Assembly (NCBI GenBank): GCA_035555975.1
Contig: DATMFV010000004.1
Coordinates: forward strand, 1-64,000
Length of the DNA stretch: 64,000 bases
Origin: DATMFV01 sp035555975
Lineage (GTDB): Bacteria; Verrucomicrobiota; Verrucomicrobiia; Chthoniobacterales; Chthoniobacteraceae
Reading direction: 5' to 3'
Positions 18,978-26,283 of the stretch are shown here, in pieces. The position numbers and the translations under genes were made by a program. The notes beneath the pieces are model-generated. The model was not told the origin of the DNA. It was given only the letters and a program-made list of their open reading frames with translations, and searched no databases. Each line of letters starts with the position of its first letter. The stretch's first letter is position 1.

Positions 18978-19107
18978 CGGGTGATTCCCTTCTTTTCGGG
19001 TCAAGGATTCCCCGACTGTACAACAGGCATTCCCCCATTGTCAAACAAACGTCCATTAAATACTCTCACATCATGGGGTCAACCCGGGTGGCCCCCGCCC
19101 GTCGCGT

Positions 19108-20397
19108 TCATAACTGCTGCTTAAAAAGCTCGAAGACCGCCGTGTTTTCCATAAACCCGCCGATCGTCTCCGAACCGGGGCCGCTGCCGACCATGAGCAT
19201 GTCGCGCGCCGTCGGGATCGCGTAATCAGCCCGGAACGCCGCCGGTTCGGCGGAAACATCGCGCCCCGGCGGGTGCAGCGGAGCCGGTTCGCTCCCGTCC
19301 GCCGCGATACCGAGCGTCGCCTTCGGGGGGCCGTCGCTCCGCCCGTTCGGGCCGGTGCTCCAGGTCAACGACGGGAAACCGCTCGCGTTGGTCCCGAGCA
19401 GGGCGACCCCGCGGTCCTCCTTCAGCGGAAAGCCGTTGAGCGTCAACCCGCCGACCTCGTGCTTGCCGACCGCCACGATGAGCGTCTTCTCCCCCGCGTA
19501 ACGCCGGGCGACTTCCAGCGCACGGTCAAACTGGACCATCTCGGCCAGCACCTGATCGCCCCGGTTCTCCCCGGCAAGGCGGGAGACGGCGGCGCAATCG
19601 ACCACCAGCAGGTACCCCCGCGCGTTGGTCTGCAAAATCTCGATTGCCCGCCGCACCATGTCGGAAAGCGACGGCTGCTGGCCCCCGCTCTCCAGTTCCG
19701 AAGCGTACGGGAGGTAACCGTCGGAGAAAATCCCGGCCATCGGTCCGGTCAGAAAAGCGGGGGTGTTCTCCAGTTCCGCCTTGGTGCGAACCAGCGAATA
19801 CCCCTTGCTGCGAAGCTCCAGCCAGAGATCGCGCCCATCCTTGCGCGCCCCGCCCTTGCTTTCGGGGGTAAACGCCGCCAACCCTCCGCCAAGCGCGAGA
19901 TCGACCGGCGCATCCTTGACGAAAGCCTCCGCCAGCCGGTGGGCATCGTTCGCGTCGGTGCCGTTGGCGTAAAACGCCGCCGGGGTCGGGTCGGTCAGGC
20001 TGCCGGTGGTCACCAAGCCCGTCGCACGCCCCGCGTCGCGCGCCAGCGTCAGCAGCGAACGGAGCGCCTCGCCCCGGGCGTCGACCGAAAGCGCCCGGTT
20101 GTTGACCTTCACCCCTGTGGCGATCGCCGAAGCCGCCGCCTCCGCGTCGGGCACCGCATAATCGCCCGACGCATTGCGCACCAGCGCCAGGTGCGGAAAA
20201 CTCTCCACCGTCAACCGGTGCGTCGCCCCGCCTTCATAAAGGCGCGCCGCCGTCACCAGATTGGTCGAAAGGCCGTCATTGAGAAACAGAATCATCCCAA
20301 ACGGTTTCTGGACCACCCACGTCCGGAAAAAAAAGACGCCGAAAGCGATGAAGATCAGCAGGCAGAAAAGCGCGAGAAGTCGATTGCGTAATTTCAT
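19108..20397 (-). CDS. Alkaline-phosphatase-fold protein lacking catalytic residues (probable pseudoenzyme)
   Basis: 429 residues. Residues 5-25 form an uncleaved signal anchor, so the domain is probably periplasmic. The fold is that of PhoA-type alkaline phosphatase: FLNDGLS (38-44) keeps the first metal Asp (Asp41), and DPTPAAFYANG (136-146) keeps the Mg-site Asp/Thr pair. The motif that normally reads D-S-A is here PDAEAAASAIATG, with Ala85 in place of the nucleophilic Ser102 of E. coli. The D-x3-H zinc pair becomes Ser272/Gly276 (VVDCAAVSRLAG). The DHETGG loop becomes GKHEVGG, so the Asp is Lys312. The last zinc His, usually before TGE, also appears to be lost (PTARD). These alignments were made by eye. 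It is probably not a phosphatase; a binding or structural role is inference. Confidence 0.7.
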   Translation of the reverse strand: MKLRNRLLALFCLLIFIAFGVFFFRTWVVQKPFGMILFLNDGLSTNLVTAARLYEGGATHRLTVESFPHLALVRNASGDYAVPDAEAAASAIATGVKVNNRALSVDARGEALRSLLTLARDAGRATGLVTTGSLTDPTPAAFYANGTDANDAHRLAEAFVKDAPVDLALGGGLAAFTPESKGGARKDGRDLWLELRSKGYSLVRTKAELENTPAFLTGPMAGIFSDGYLPYASELESGGQQPSLSDMVRRAIEILQTNARGYLLVVDCAAVSRLAGENRGDQVLAEMVQFDRALEVARRYAGEKTLIVAVGKHEVGGLTLNGFPLKEDRGVALLGTNASGFPSLTWSTGPNGRSDGPPKATLGIAADGSEPAPLHPPGRDVSAEPAAFRADYAIPTARDMLMVGSGPGSETIGGFMENTAVFELFKQQL

Positions 20398-20687
20398 GTC
20401 GGTCTTGAAGCGTCACCCCGCGCCCTCTCTTCTCAGGGACCCGCCGTGACCTTCCAAACAAAGCCGGAAACCGCGCCAAAAAGAAAGCGCGAACTTCCGC
20501 CTCTCCCGGGTCGCCCTCCCGCCTCTCCAACAAGGTGTTAAACAAACGATAAAAATTTTTAGACAAATTACTTGCATGCCGAAAGATCGGGTGGATTTTA
20601 GCCTCTCACAAACCTCAGGGTTTCCCGTAAGTCCCCGACAGGGGATTTCGCCGAAGCGCCCCGGTTTGAACCCGCTGCGATCCACCC

Positions 20688-21248
20688 ATGAAATACCTCG
20701 CCGTCCTCGCCCTCCTCTTCTTTACCAGCGTCGCCGTCACCTGCGCCAAGCCCGAACTCGCCTATGCCCGCGCGGGAGCCACCCCGTACGACCGTTACAT
20801 GGGATCGGTCAATACGGTGCTGCGTCGGCTCGATGGCACCAAGCCGAGCCTCAACAAGGTCGCCTCCCTCCTGCGGGAAGGGTATGCCTTCCGGTATGTT
20901 CACGACACCCCGTACATCGCCCCGATGCCGGATGAAACCGCCGCACGGCGCGCCGGGGATTGCAAGGGCAAGTCGCTCTGGCTGGCCGACCGGATGAACG
21001 ACCCTTCGGTCCGCTACATCATCGGCAAGGCGCGGCGCGATTCGCCGATCAGCCATGCCTGGCTCATGTGGCAGTCCGACAACCGGTGGTGGATTCTCGA
21101 CCCGACCAACTCCGCCCGCCCCATTCCCGCCGATCGCGTCGGACCGGATGAATACCTCGTCCACTACTCCTACACCCGTTCCGGCTCCTACCGTCACCAG
21201 TCGCCGCAGCGGGACTACCGCGCCGTCGGCCAGCGCCGTTATCGTTAA
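20688..21248 (+). CDS. Secreted transglutaminase-like cysteine protease-fold protein
   Basis: 186 residues with a signal peptide (1-20, cut near CAKP). The C-terminal half has the transglutaminase-like triad in order: Cys92 in RAGDCKGKSLWLADRM, His123 in ISHAWLMWQ and Asp138 in RWWILDPT. The pattern resembles bacterial transglutaminase-like cysteine peptidases of the periplasm. The tail is basic (QRDYRAVGQRRYR). Substrate unknown. It is divergent from the phosphatase-like gene, with a 290-base AT-richer gap between (an AT run at 20540-20570), and is followed by a good terminator. Confidence 0.75.
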   Translation: MKYLAVLALLFFTSVAVTCAKPELAYARAGATPYDRYMGSVNTVLRRLDGTKPSLNKVASLLREGYAFRYVHDTPYIAPMPDETAARRAGDCKGKSLWLADRMNDPSVRYIIGKARRDSPISHAWLMWQSDNRWWILDPTNSARPIPADRVGPDEYLVHYSYTRSGSYRHQSPQRDYRAVGQRRYR

Positions 21249-21266
21249 AAAAATTGTGTGGTTGGG

Positions 21267-21314
21267 CGCCCGAGGGATCTTTGCGCAGAAAGTTTCCCTC
21301 GGGCGTTCTTTTTT
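21267..21314 (+). terminator. Rho-independent terminator of the transglutaminase-like gene
   Basis: CGCCCGAGGGA (21267-21277) pairs fully with TCCCTCGGGCG (21295-21305); the run TTCTTTTTT follows. It ends 30 bases before the insertion sequence. Confidence 0.85.
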
Positions 21315-21414
21315 GCCGTCCTGCCGCCGGAAAACCGGGCCCCCGGGTATGATTAAAAGTGGTGCAGGAAAAACGAGGGAGGATTAGAAATCGCTGGCAG
21401 GCGATCGGAAAAGC

Positions 21415-21717
21415 GTGAAGAAAGGGAAGGTGACCAAAAAGGCAACCCCAAAAAAGAGTCGTGAGGAGCAATTGGTGGAGAGATTGAGCAAGCACCCCGA
21501 GCTAATGGAGCGCTTTGAAGCGATTCTCGATGTGACCGAAAGCGGCACGGAAAGTGGCCCGATCCCGACGATCGATGATATTGAGGACCGATTGGTCGCC
21601 GAGGTTCGCAAACTCGGTAACAGCAGCATGAAAGATTGGGCGCAAAAGCTCGAAAAGCGCACCGTAGAGGAGTTTCTCAAGGAAAAGCCCAAGGGGCGCA
21701 TTACCAAAAAAAAGTAA
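21415..21717 (+). CDS. IS transposase, upstream frame (N-terminal part)
   Basis: 100 residues, very Lys/Glu-rich, starting GTG 21415. It contains EEQLVERLSKHPELMERFEA and a helical region, and ends KKK-stop. The last codons run through eight A and a G, then TAA: the heptamer A AAA AAG (21708-21714) sits directly before the stop. In the -1 frame, reading continues into the catalytic part, so this is the N-terminal segment of a fusion transposase and perhaps also a stand-alone regulator. Confidence 0.75.
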   Translation: MKKGKVTKKATPKKSREEQLVERLSKHPELMERFEAILDVTESGTESGPIPTIDDIEDRLVAEVRKLGNSSMKDWAQKLEKRTVEEFLKEKPKGRITKKK

Positions 21718-22757
21718 TTTCCTGGTGGTGTGTCTTTGGGGAAGTGCAGGTCAAGGAGCGCATTGTGGGCGATCCAACGAGCCGATATATTCGTCTGTTT
21801 GCACCGACGGTTGGAATCAACGCCCGAGGAAAAACTCGGCGTTTACAGAGGGTGATGACCGATTTCGGTATCGAACATTCCTTTGCTACAAGCTGCAGAC
21901 GCTTGAAAGAGCATTACGGATTTGAAATCAACGCCAGTGCTATTCGGACGAGCACCTTGCACCATGCTCATCGGGCCAAAAAGCAGATGGAAGCCGAGTA
22001 TTCCAAAACTTTTCGAACTCTTCCCCAAAAAGGGCCAACTCATGTGATAGCTCAAGCCGATGGGACGATGATTTGCACGGTGCCGAAGGGTAAAAGGAAG
22101 GCAAAACGCCCTCGCCAATGGCGAGAGATGAGATTGGTCGCTGCTGAAGCTCAAGGCAGCCTTACCCCGGTGTTTGCAGCAACCTTTGGAGACCCCTCTG
22201 AGGTTGGAGCCCGCTGGGGACATTGCGCCAAAGATGCCGGATGGGGGCTTGAAACTCAGATTCATGTTGTGGGCGATGGGGCTGAATGGATTCGCCTTCA
22301 AAGTGCCGAAGTTTTTGGAAATCAATGCTCCTTTTTGATCGATTTCTTTCACTTGAGCCAATATTTGGCCGCTGCGGGAGAAATATGCCGAGCTTCCTCT
22401 CCCAAACGGTGGCTTAAAACACAACAAAATCGTTTGAAACGTGGTGCCGCACAGATGGTGTTAAAAGAAATGAAGCCTTATCTTGAAGCACCATCGGTTA
22501 CCGATGAGCAGGCTCCAGTTCGATGCGCTTACCGCTACCTTAATAACCGGTTGGAGTGCGTAAATTATCCCAAGGCAATTGAGAACGAGCCGCCGATCGG
22601 TTCGGGCCTCATTGAATCGGGTCACAAACATGTCCTGCATGCTCGCCTTAAAGGCTCCGGCACTGCTTGGCTTGCGGAGAATGCCGATGATCTGGCCCAA
22701 CTGCGCGTACTTAGAGCCAATGATCATTGGGACGGCCTTTGGAAACGGGCCGCTTGA
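21636..22757 (+). CDS. ISKra4-family DDE transposase, downstream frame
   Basis: The meaningful part begins after the slippery site (VISWWCVFGEVQVKERIV, from 21714) and runs to residue 373. Likely catalytic acids: Asp in VIAQADGTMICT, Asp in VVGDGAEWIRL, and Glu in IGSGLIESGHKH; IDFFHLSQYL is also typical of the family. The frame before 21714 is merely a shadow of the upstream frame, so the natural product is a fusion spanning 21415-22757. The frame is intact, so the element may be active. Confidence 0.82.
   Translation: MGAKARKAHRRGVSQGKAQGAHYQKKVISWWCVFGEVQVKERIVGDPTSRYIRLFAPTVGINARGKTRRLQRVMTDFGIEHSFATSCRRLKEHYGFEINASAIRTSTLHHAHRAKKQMEAEYSKTFRTLPQKGPTHVIAQADGTMICTVPKGKRKAKRPRQWREMRLVAAEAQGSLTPVFAATFGDPSEVGARWGHCAKDAGWGLETQIHVVGDGAEWIRLQSAEVFGNQCSFLIDFFHLSQYLAAAGEICRASSPKRWLKTQQNRLKRGAAQMVLKEMKPYLEAPSVTDEQAPVRCAYRYLNNRLECVNYPKAIENEPPIGSGLIESGHKHVLHARLKGSGTAWLAENADDLAQLRVLRANDHWDGLWKRAA
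21706..21717 (+). other. Programmed -1 frameshift site in the IS transposase
   Basis: Codons AAA AAG preceded by A give the heptamer A AAA AAG, immediately followed by the zero-frame stop TAA. The same heptamer drives -1 shifting in several IS families. Shifting here joins the two transposase frames. Confidence 0.75.
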
Positions 22758-22850
22758 GGCGCACCACTTTTAATCACACCCCGGGCCCCCCGGCACGCCT
22801 CTTCGTCATTGACGCCCGCCTCCCCGTCGCGCAGAGTTTCAAGCAGACCC

Positions 22851-23141
22851 ATGGCCACTCCACCGTCCGATGAAAACGTCCCGCCGGATGCTCCGCAACC
22901 TTATCGGAGCCGGTTTTCCCCCTACGTTGTCGGGATGATGCTCTTTGTCGCGGTGATCGCCGGTTCCATCATCGGCGCCCAGATTTACATCGCCCGGAAA
23001 TACAGCCGGCAACAGGCGCTGCACCATGCTCCCCCCTCCGCCTCGTCGGTCCCGTGGATCATCGACGATACTCATGAAGCCGGGCACCATCACCCGTCGC
23101 CTTCGCCACCCCCGTTGCTCTCGCCCGCGCCTTCCCGCTGA
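22851..23141 (+). CDS. Small single-span membrane protein, hypothetical
   Basis: 96 residues from ATG 22851. A Pro-rich N-terminus (TPPSDENVPPDAPQPYRSR) is followed by one membrane helix (about 27-47, PYVVGMMLFVAVIAGSIIGAQ) and a His/Ser/Pro-rich tail (GHHHPSPSPPPL). It faces the lipoprotein gene, with only 12 bases between stops. Codon choice matches the host, unlike the preceding IS. Family not recognised. Confidence 0.5.
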   Translation: MATPPSDENVPPDAPQPYRSRFSPYVVGMMLFVAVIAGSIIGAQIYIARKYSRQQALHHAPPSASSVPWIIDDTHEAGHHHPSPSPPPLLSPAPSR

Positions 23142-23153
23142 GCCTCTGAGGGA

Positions 23154-23510
23154 TCACTCCACGTCGGTACGCACCAGCCACTCCGGCTTGGCCGCCGGGG
23201 TGACCAGGACATTCGAGCCTGAGACCGTCACCGGCCTGCCGAGCGGATACCGGAAACGCAACGGCTGCGGCGAAAAGATCCGCCGTTCCACCGCCCGGAA
23301 GGCATACCCTTCCGAAGTCTTGCGGACCTCGCCTTCGGCAATGTATTCCGCAATCGGCCTCGCGCGGAAATCGGCCACAACCACTCTCGCGTAGAGCGGT
23401 TGCGAGACCACCTCCTCCACCACGACCGTGGAACGGGTCGCACACCCGCCGAGGCCGAACAGCAGCAGGCAACCTCCCGCGAGGAAAAAATCAAGAGAGG
23501 GACGTTTCAT
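23154..23510 (-). CDS. Small outer- or inner-membrane lipoprotein
   Basis: 118 residues. The signal peptide ends in a lipobox LGGC with Cys23 as the lipidated residue, followed by ATRST, which lacks an Asp at +2 and so favours outer-membrane sorting under the E. coli rule. The mature part is beta-rich (VVSQPLYARVVVADFR, GYAFRAVERRIFSPQ, VTVSGSNVLVTPAAKPEW). No family recognised. The next minus-strand gene upstream starts 30 bases beyond the Gfo/Idh gene end, so they may share a transcript. Confidence 0.7.
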   Translation of the reverse strand: MKRPSLDFFLAGGCLLLFGLGGCATRSTVVVEEVVSQPLYARVVVADFRARPIAEYIAEGEVRKTSEGYAFRAVERRIFSPQPLRFRYPLGRPVTVSGSNVLVTPAAKPEWLVRTDVE

Positions 23511-23539
23511 GGCGAAGGGGGCGGGAAAGAAAGGTGAAA

Positions 23540-24823
23540 CTACGCAGGCGTGGCGGTCTCCAGCGCCAGCCGTTGCAGGACTTCGCGCAGGTGCCCGAGT
23601 TCTTCAATCGAAGCGCTGCCGCCTCGCACGCCCCACGAAAGCCCCTGTTCGGAAGGAAACTCTCCGGTGGCAATCATGGTCGCGACCGTTTCGACGATGC
23701 CGGGGATCGACCGCTGGCTCGTCGGGTGCCCCGCGTGAACCGTTTCGCGTTCCTCCACCAGCGGGGCCGACAAGGTGGTGATCCGTTCCGCGGCGAGGTA
23801 AAAGAGAGCGTTGAGCTGCACAAACCCGCGGCAATCCTTCAGCAGCGTGACCGGCCGCTCCCGCTTGCCCAGGAGGTAGTCGCAATAAAGCTCGAAGTTC
23901 TCCTTCAGGAGCGGCGCGGTGATCGGCTGCTCCTCCACGCGCCCATCCTTCCAGGTGATCTTCACGCCGCGCCCTTTGGAAAGGTGCATGGAAATCTCGA
24001 TGGTCGCCTTTTCGCAGACGATCCATTCGCGCGTCAGCATCGCCTCGGTGGCGTGCGTGTTGGCCACGCGGAAATTCACACCGTTGCTGAAGACGCCCCG
24101 GGCAAAGATCGTGTCGGTCCCCTCGATCGCATTGGCACGGTAGAGTTCCGATTCGACAAACGCCGGGGTCGCCCAGGAAAAGAGCCCTTCATCCCCGGCG
24201 AAAAAAAGGATGTTCTGCAAATGGTGCGAAATGGCGTTGCCGCAGCACGAGTCGAGCAGGATGTAGTCATCAAGAAGGAGCCGACCCGCCCAGTTGTTGC
24301 GACCGTAATAGCGCAGCGGCCTCGGCCAGCAGGCTTCACTGGCCACCTGCAGGACCGCCCCAAACTCCCCGGACAGGAGCCGTTCCTTGAGCGCCAGCCG
24401 GTAAGGCTGGTAGATGTAGTTGAAGCCGACCTGCGCCGCCTCCCTCGCCCGGGCGTCGGCCTCGATCATCGCTTCGAGTTCCTCGGGATCGAGCGTCGGC
24501 GGTTTTTCCAGGTAGCAGGCGATGCCCCTCTCCACGCACGCACGGTGCATCGTCCCGTGAAAACGGATCGGCGCGGCGATCGTCACCAGCCGCAGTTCAT
24601 CCTGGTGGGTCGCCAGCATTTCGTCGAAATCGGTGTACATCCGCACGCCGCGCTCCTTGAGTTCCAGATCGCGGACGAGATCCCCCAGCCGCTCCAGTTG
24701 CGGGTCGCACGCCGCGACGACCTTGACCAGTCCGGTCTTTTCCAGAGTCCGAAGGGCTTCATTGTGAGCCCGGCCAAAACCGCCGATGCCGGCGACGGCA
24801 ACAAGAAGAGGAGTCTTTGTCAT
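23540..24823 (-). CDS. Gfo/Idh/MocA-family oxidoreductase
   Basis: 427 residues. The N-terminal Rossmann domain begins LVAVAGIGGFGRAHNEAL, the NAD(P) loop. CDPQLERL ends the second strand, and CYLEKPPTLDPEELE (about 104-118) holds the conserved Glu-Lys-Pro that positions the nicotinamide and substrate. VGFNYIYQPY and LLDSCCGNAISHHLQNIL belong to the C-terminal substrate domain. Family members oxidise or isomerise sugars and inositols; the substrate cannot be read from sequence. A perfect small inverted repeat lies 11 bases upstream of the start. No transporter or kinase neighbours. Confidence 0.85.
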   Translation of the reverse strand: MTKTPLLVAVAGIGGFGRAHNEALRTLEKTGLVKVVAACDPQLERLGDLVRDLELKERGVRMYTDFDEMLATHQDELRLVTIAAPIRFHGTMHRACVERGIACYLEKPPTLDPEELEAMIEADARAREAAQVGFNYIYQPYRLALKERLLSGEFGAVLQVASEACWPRPLRYYGRNNWAGRLLLDDYILLDSCCGNAISHHLQNILFFAGDEGLFSWATPAFVESELYRANAIEGTDTIFARGVFSNGVNFRVANTHATEAMLTREWIVCEKATIEISMHLSKGRGVKITWKDGRVEEQPITAPLLKENFELYCDYLLGKRERPVTLLKDCRGFVQLNALFYLAAERITTLSAPLVEERETVHAGHPTSQRSIPGIVETVATMIATGEFPSEQGLSWGVRGGSASIEELGHLREVLQRLALETATPA

Positions 24824-24833
24824 AAAAGGGATG

Positions 24834-24847
24834 TAACCGGTCGGTTA
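24834..24847 (-). promoter_or_regulatory. Candidate operator upstream of the Gfo/Idh/MocA gene
   Basis: TAACCGGTCGGTTA is an inverted repeat (TAACCG, two bases, CGGTTA), 11 bases before the start codon. LacI- and TetR-type regulators use sites of this shape. The position would block translation or transcription start. No regulator gene adjacent. Confidence 0.35.
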
Positions 24848-24931
24848 TGAAGCAAAAGGGAGGCCATTTCCAGAGCAAACGACGATCATTTGCGCCGGAC
24901 AACGGTTCCCCGCGCTTCACCGCCCCGGAGA

Positions 24932-24952
24932 GTGGCCTTTTAAAAAGACCAC
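24932..24952. terminator. Palindrome downstream of lysC, possible terminator
   Basis: GTGGCCTTTT and AAAAGACCAC are near-perfect inverted arms around one base, placed 50 bases past the lysC stop. No T-run outside the arms other than the internal T-stretch. Confidence 0.3.
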
Positions 24953-25001
24953 CCCGCGCCATGAATGGACGCAAACCGTCCCCGCCTCCGCAGGTCGTGG
25001 A

Positions 25002-26237
25002 TCAGGCCACCTCGACCGGCTCTCCGGAAAGCTTGAACCAGTCGTGGACGATGTTGGCCGCCCGGGTCGCCTCGTCTTCGTTGATGATCACGGCGATCTT
25101 GATCTCCGAAGTCGAAATCATCTGGATATTGATCGGCCCCTTGCCGAGCGCTTCAAAAAGATTGGCGGCCACGCCCGAGTGCGAGCGCATCCCGATGCCG
25201 ACCACGCTCAGCTTGGCGATCCCGTCGCGCGCGACGATCTTGCTGCCGAGTTCGGCAAGCAGCGGCTCCAGCGTCGTGCGGGCTCTCGGGAGTTCGTCCT
25301 TGTTGAGCGTGAACGAGATGTCGGTCGCCCCTTCGAGCGAGACATTCTGGACGATCATGTCGACCACGATCCCCGCATCGGCGATCGCGTTGAAAATGCG
25401 CGAGGCCGTACCGGGCCGGTCGGCCACCTGGGTTAACGTCACCTTGGCCTGATTGCGCTCAATCGAGATGCCCCGGATGACCACTTGTTCCATACTCTTG
25501 GTTTCTTCTTTCACAATCGTTCCCGGTTCGTCGCCGAAGGAGCTGCGCACCTCAAACGGGACCCCGAATTTCTTGGCAAACTCGACCGAGCGCGACTGCA
25601 TCACCTTCGAACCGAGGCTCGCCATCTCGAGCATCTCGTCGTACGAAATTTCGTCGAGCTTGCGGGCGCCCGGGACGATGCGCGGGTCGCAGGTGTAAAC
25701 CCCGTTGACGTCGGTGTTGATCTGGCAGATGTCGGCCCGGATCGCCGATGCGATCGCAATCGCCGTCAGGTCGGAGCCGCCGCGGCCGAGCGTCGTCGTC
25801 TGCCCGTTGTCGGTCACCCCCTGGAACCCGGCGATGACCACGATGTTGCCTTCGTCAAGGTACTGCCGGACGCGGTCCGCGCCGATGTTGCGGATCTTGG
25901 CGCGCGTGTAGCCGTCGTCGGTGACAATTCCGGCCTGGGCCCCGGTGAGCGAAACCGCGCGGTGTCCCAGCCCGTGGATGGCCATCGCCAGAAGGGAAAT
26001 CGTCGTCTGTTCGCCCGTGGCGAGGAGAACGTCCATTTCGCGCTCCGAAGGCGTCTTCCCCCCGGCGACCTCTTTGGAAAGCTTGATCAGGCCATCGGTC
26101 ACGCCCGACATGGCCGAGACGACGACGACGACGCGGTTGCCCGCCTGCTGTGTTGCGATGACCCTGCGGGCAACATTCAGAATCCGGCTCGGATCGGCAA
26201 CCGAAGTCCCCCCATATTTTTGAACGATAAGACTCAT
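25002..26237 (-). CDS. lysC: Aspartate kinase
   Basis: 411 residues. It phosphorylates aspartate, the first step to lysine, methionine and threonine. The kinase domain opens with SLIVQKYGGTSVAD (residues 2-15) and contains VVVVSAMSGVTD, GFQGVTDNGQTTTLGRGGSDLTA and NTDVNGVYTCDPR. Two ACT domains follow (about 265-400): VTLTQVADRPGTASRIFNAI and LSVVGIGMRSHSGVAANLFEAL. Length and ACT pair fit the monofunctional, Lys/Thr-regulated class with no fused homoserine dehydrogenase. The gene ends 180 bases before the Gfo/Idh gene and starts 46 bases from the lepA stop. Confidence 0.95.
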   Translation of the reverse strand: MSLIVQKYGGTSVADPSRILNVARRVIATQQAGNRVVVVVSAMSGVTDGLIKLSKEVAGGKTPSEREMDVLLATGEQTTISLLAMAIHGLGHRAVSLTGAQAGIVTDDGYTRAKIRNIGADRVRQYLDEGNIVVIAGFQGVTDNGQTTTLGRGGSDLTAIAIASAIRADICQINTDVNGVYTCDPRIVPGARKLDEISYDEMLEMASLGSKVMQSRSVEFAKKFGVPFEVRSSFGDEPGTIVKEETKSMEQVVIRGISIERNQAKVTLTQVADRPGTASRIFNAIADAGIVVDMIVQNVSLEGATDISFTLNKDELPRARTTLEPLLAELGSKIVARDGIAKLSVVGIGMRSHSGVAANLFEALGKGPINIQMISTSEIKIAVIINEDEATRAANIVHDWFKLSGEPVEVA

Positions 26238-26283
26238 GAAGAGCTGTCCATTTTCTTACAAGAGAAGCCGGGTTGTCAATGAA

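Larger units (their letters stand above)
21345..22780 (+). mobile_element. Complete ISKra4-type insertion sequence
   Basis: Ends: GTATGATTAAAAGTGGTGC at the left (from about 21347) and its inverted partner GCACCACTTTTAATCACACC at the right (22761-22780); 15 central bases, GATTAAAAGTGGTGC, match exactly. The ten bases CCGGGCCCCC occur immediately outside both ends (21335-21344 and 22781-22790), consistent with a target duplication. The inside is visibly richer in A and T than its surroundings, a sign of recent arrival. It encodes one transposase in two overlapping frames joined by a slippery site. Confidence 0.88.

Noticed and set aside
20413..20685. 90-residue minus-strand frame in the divergent gap
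   Set aside because: Overlaps the promoter region; amino-acid mix and lack of a ribosome site argue against a gene.
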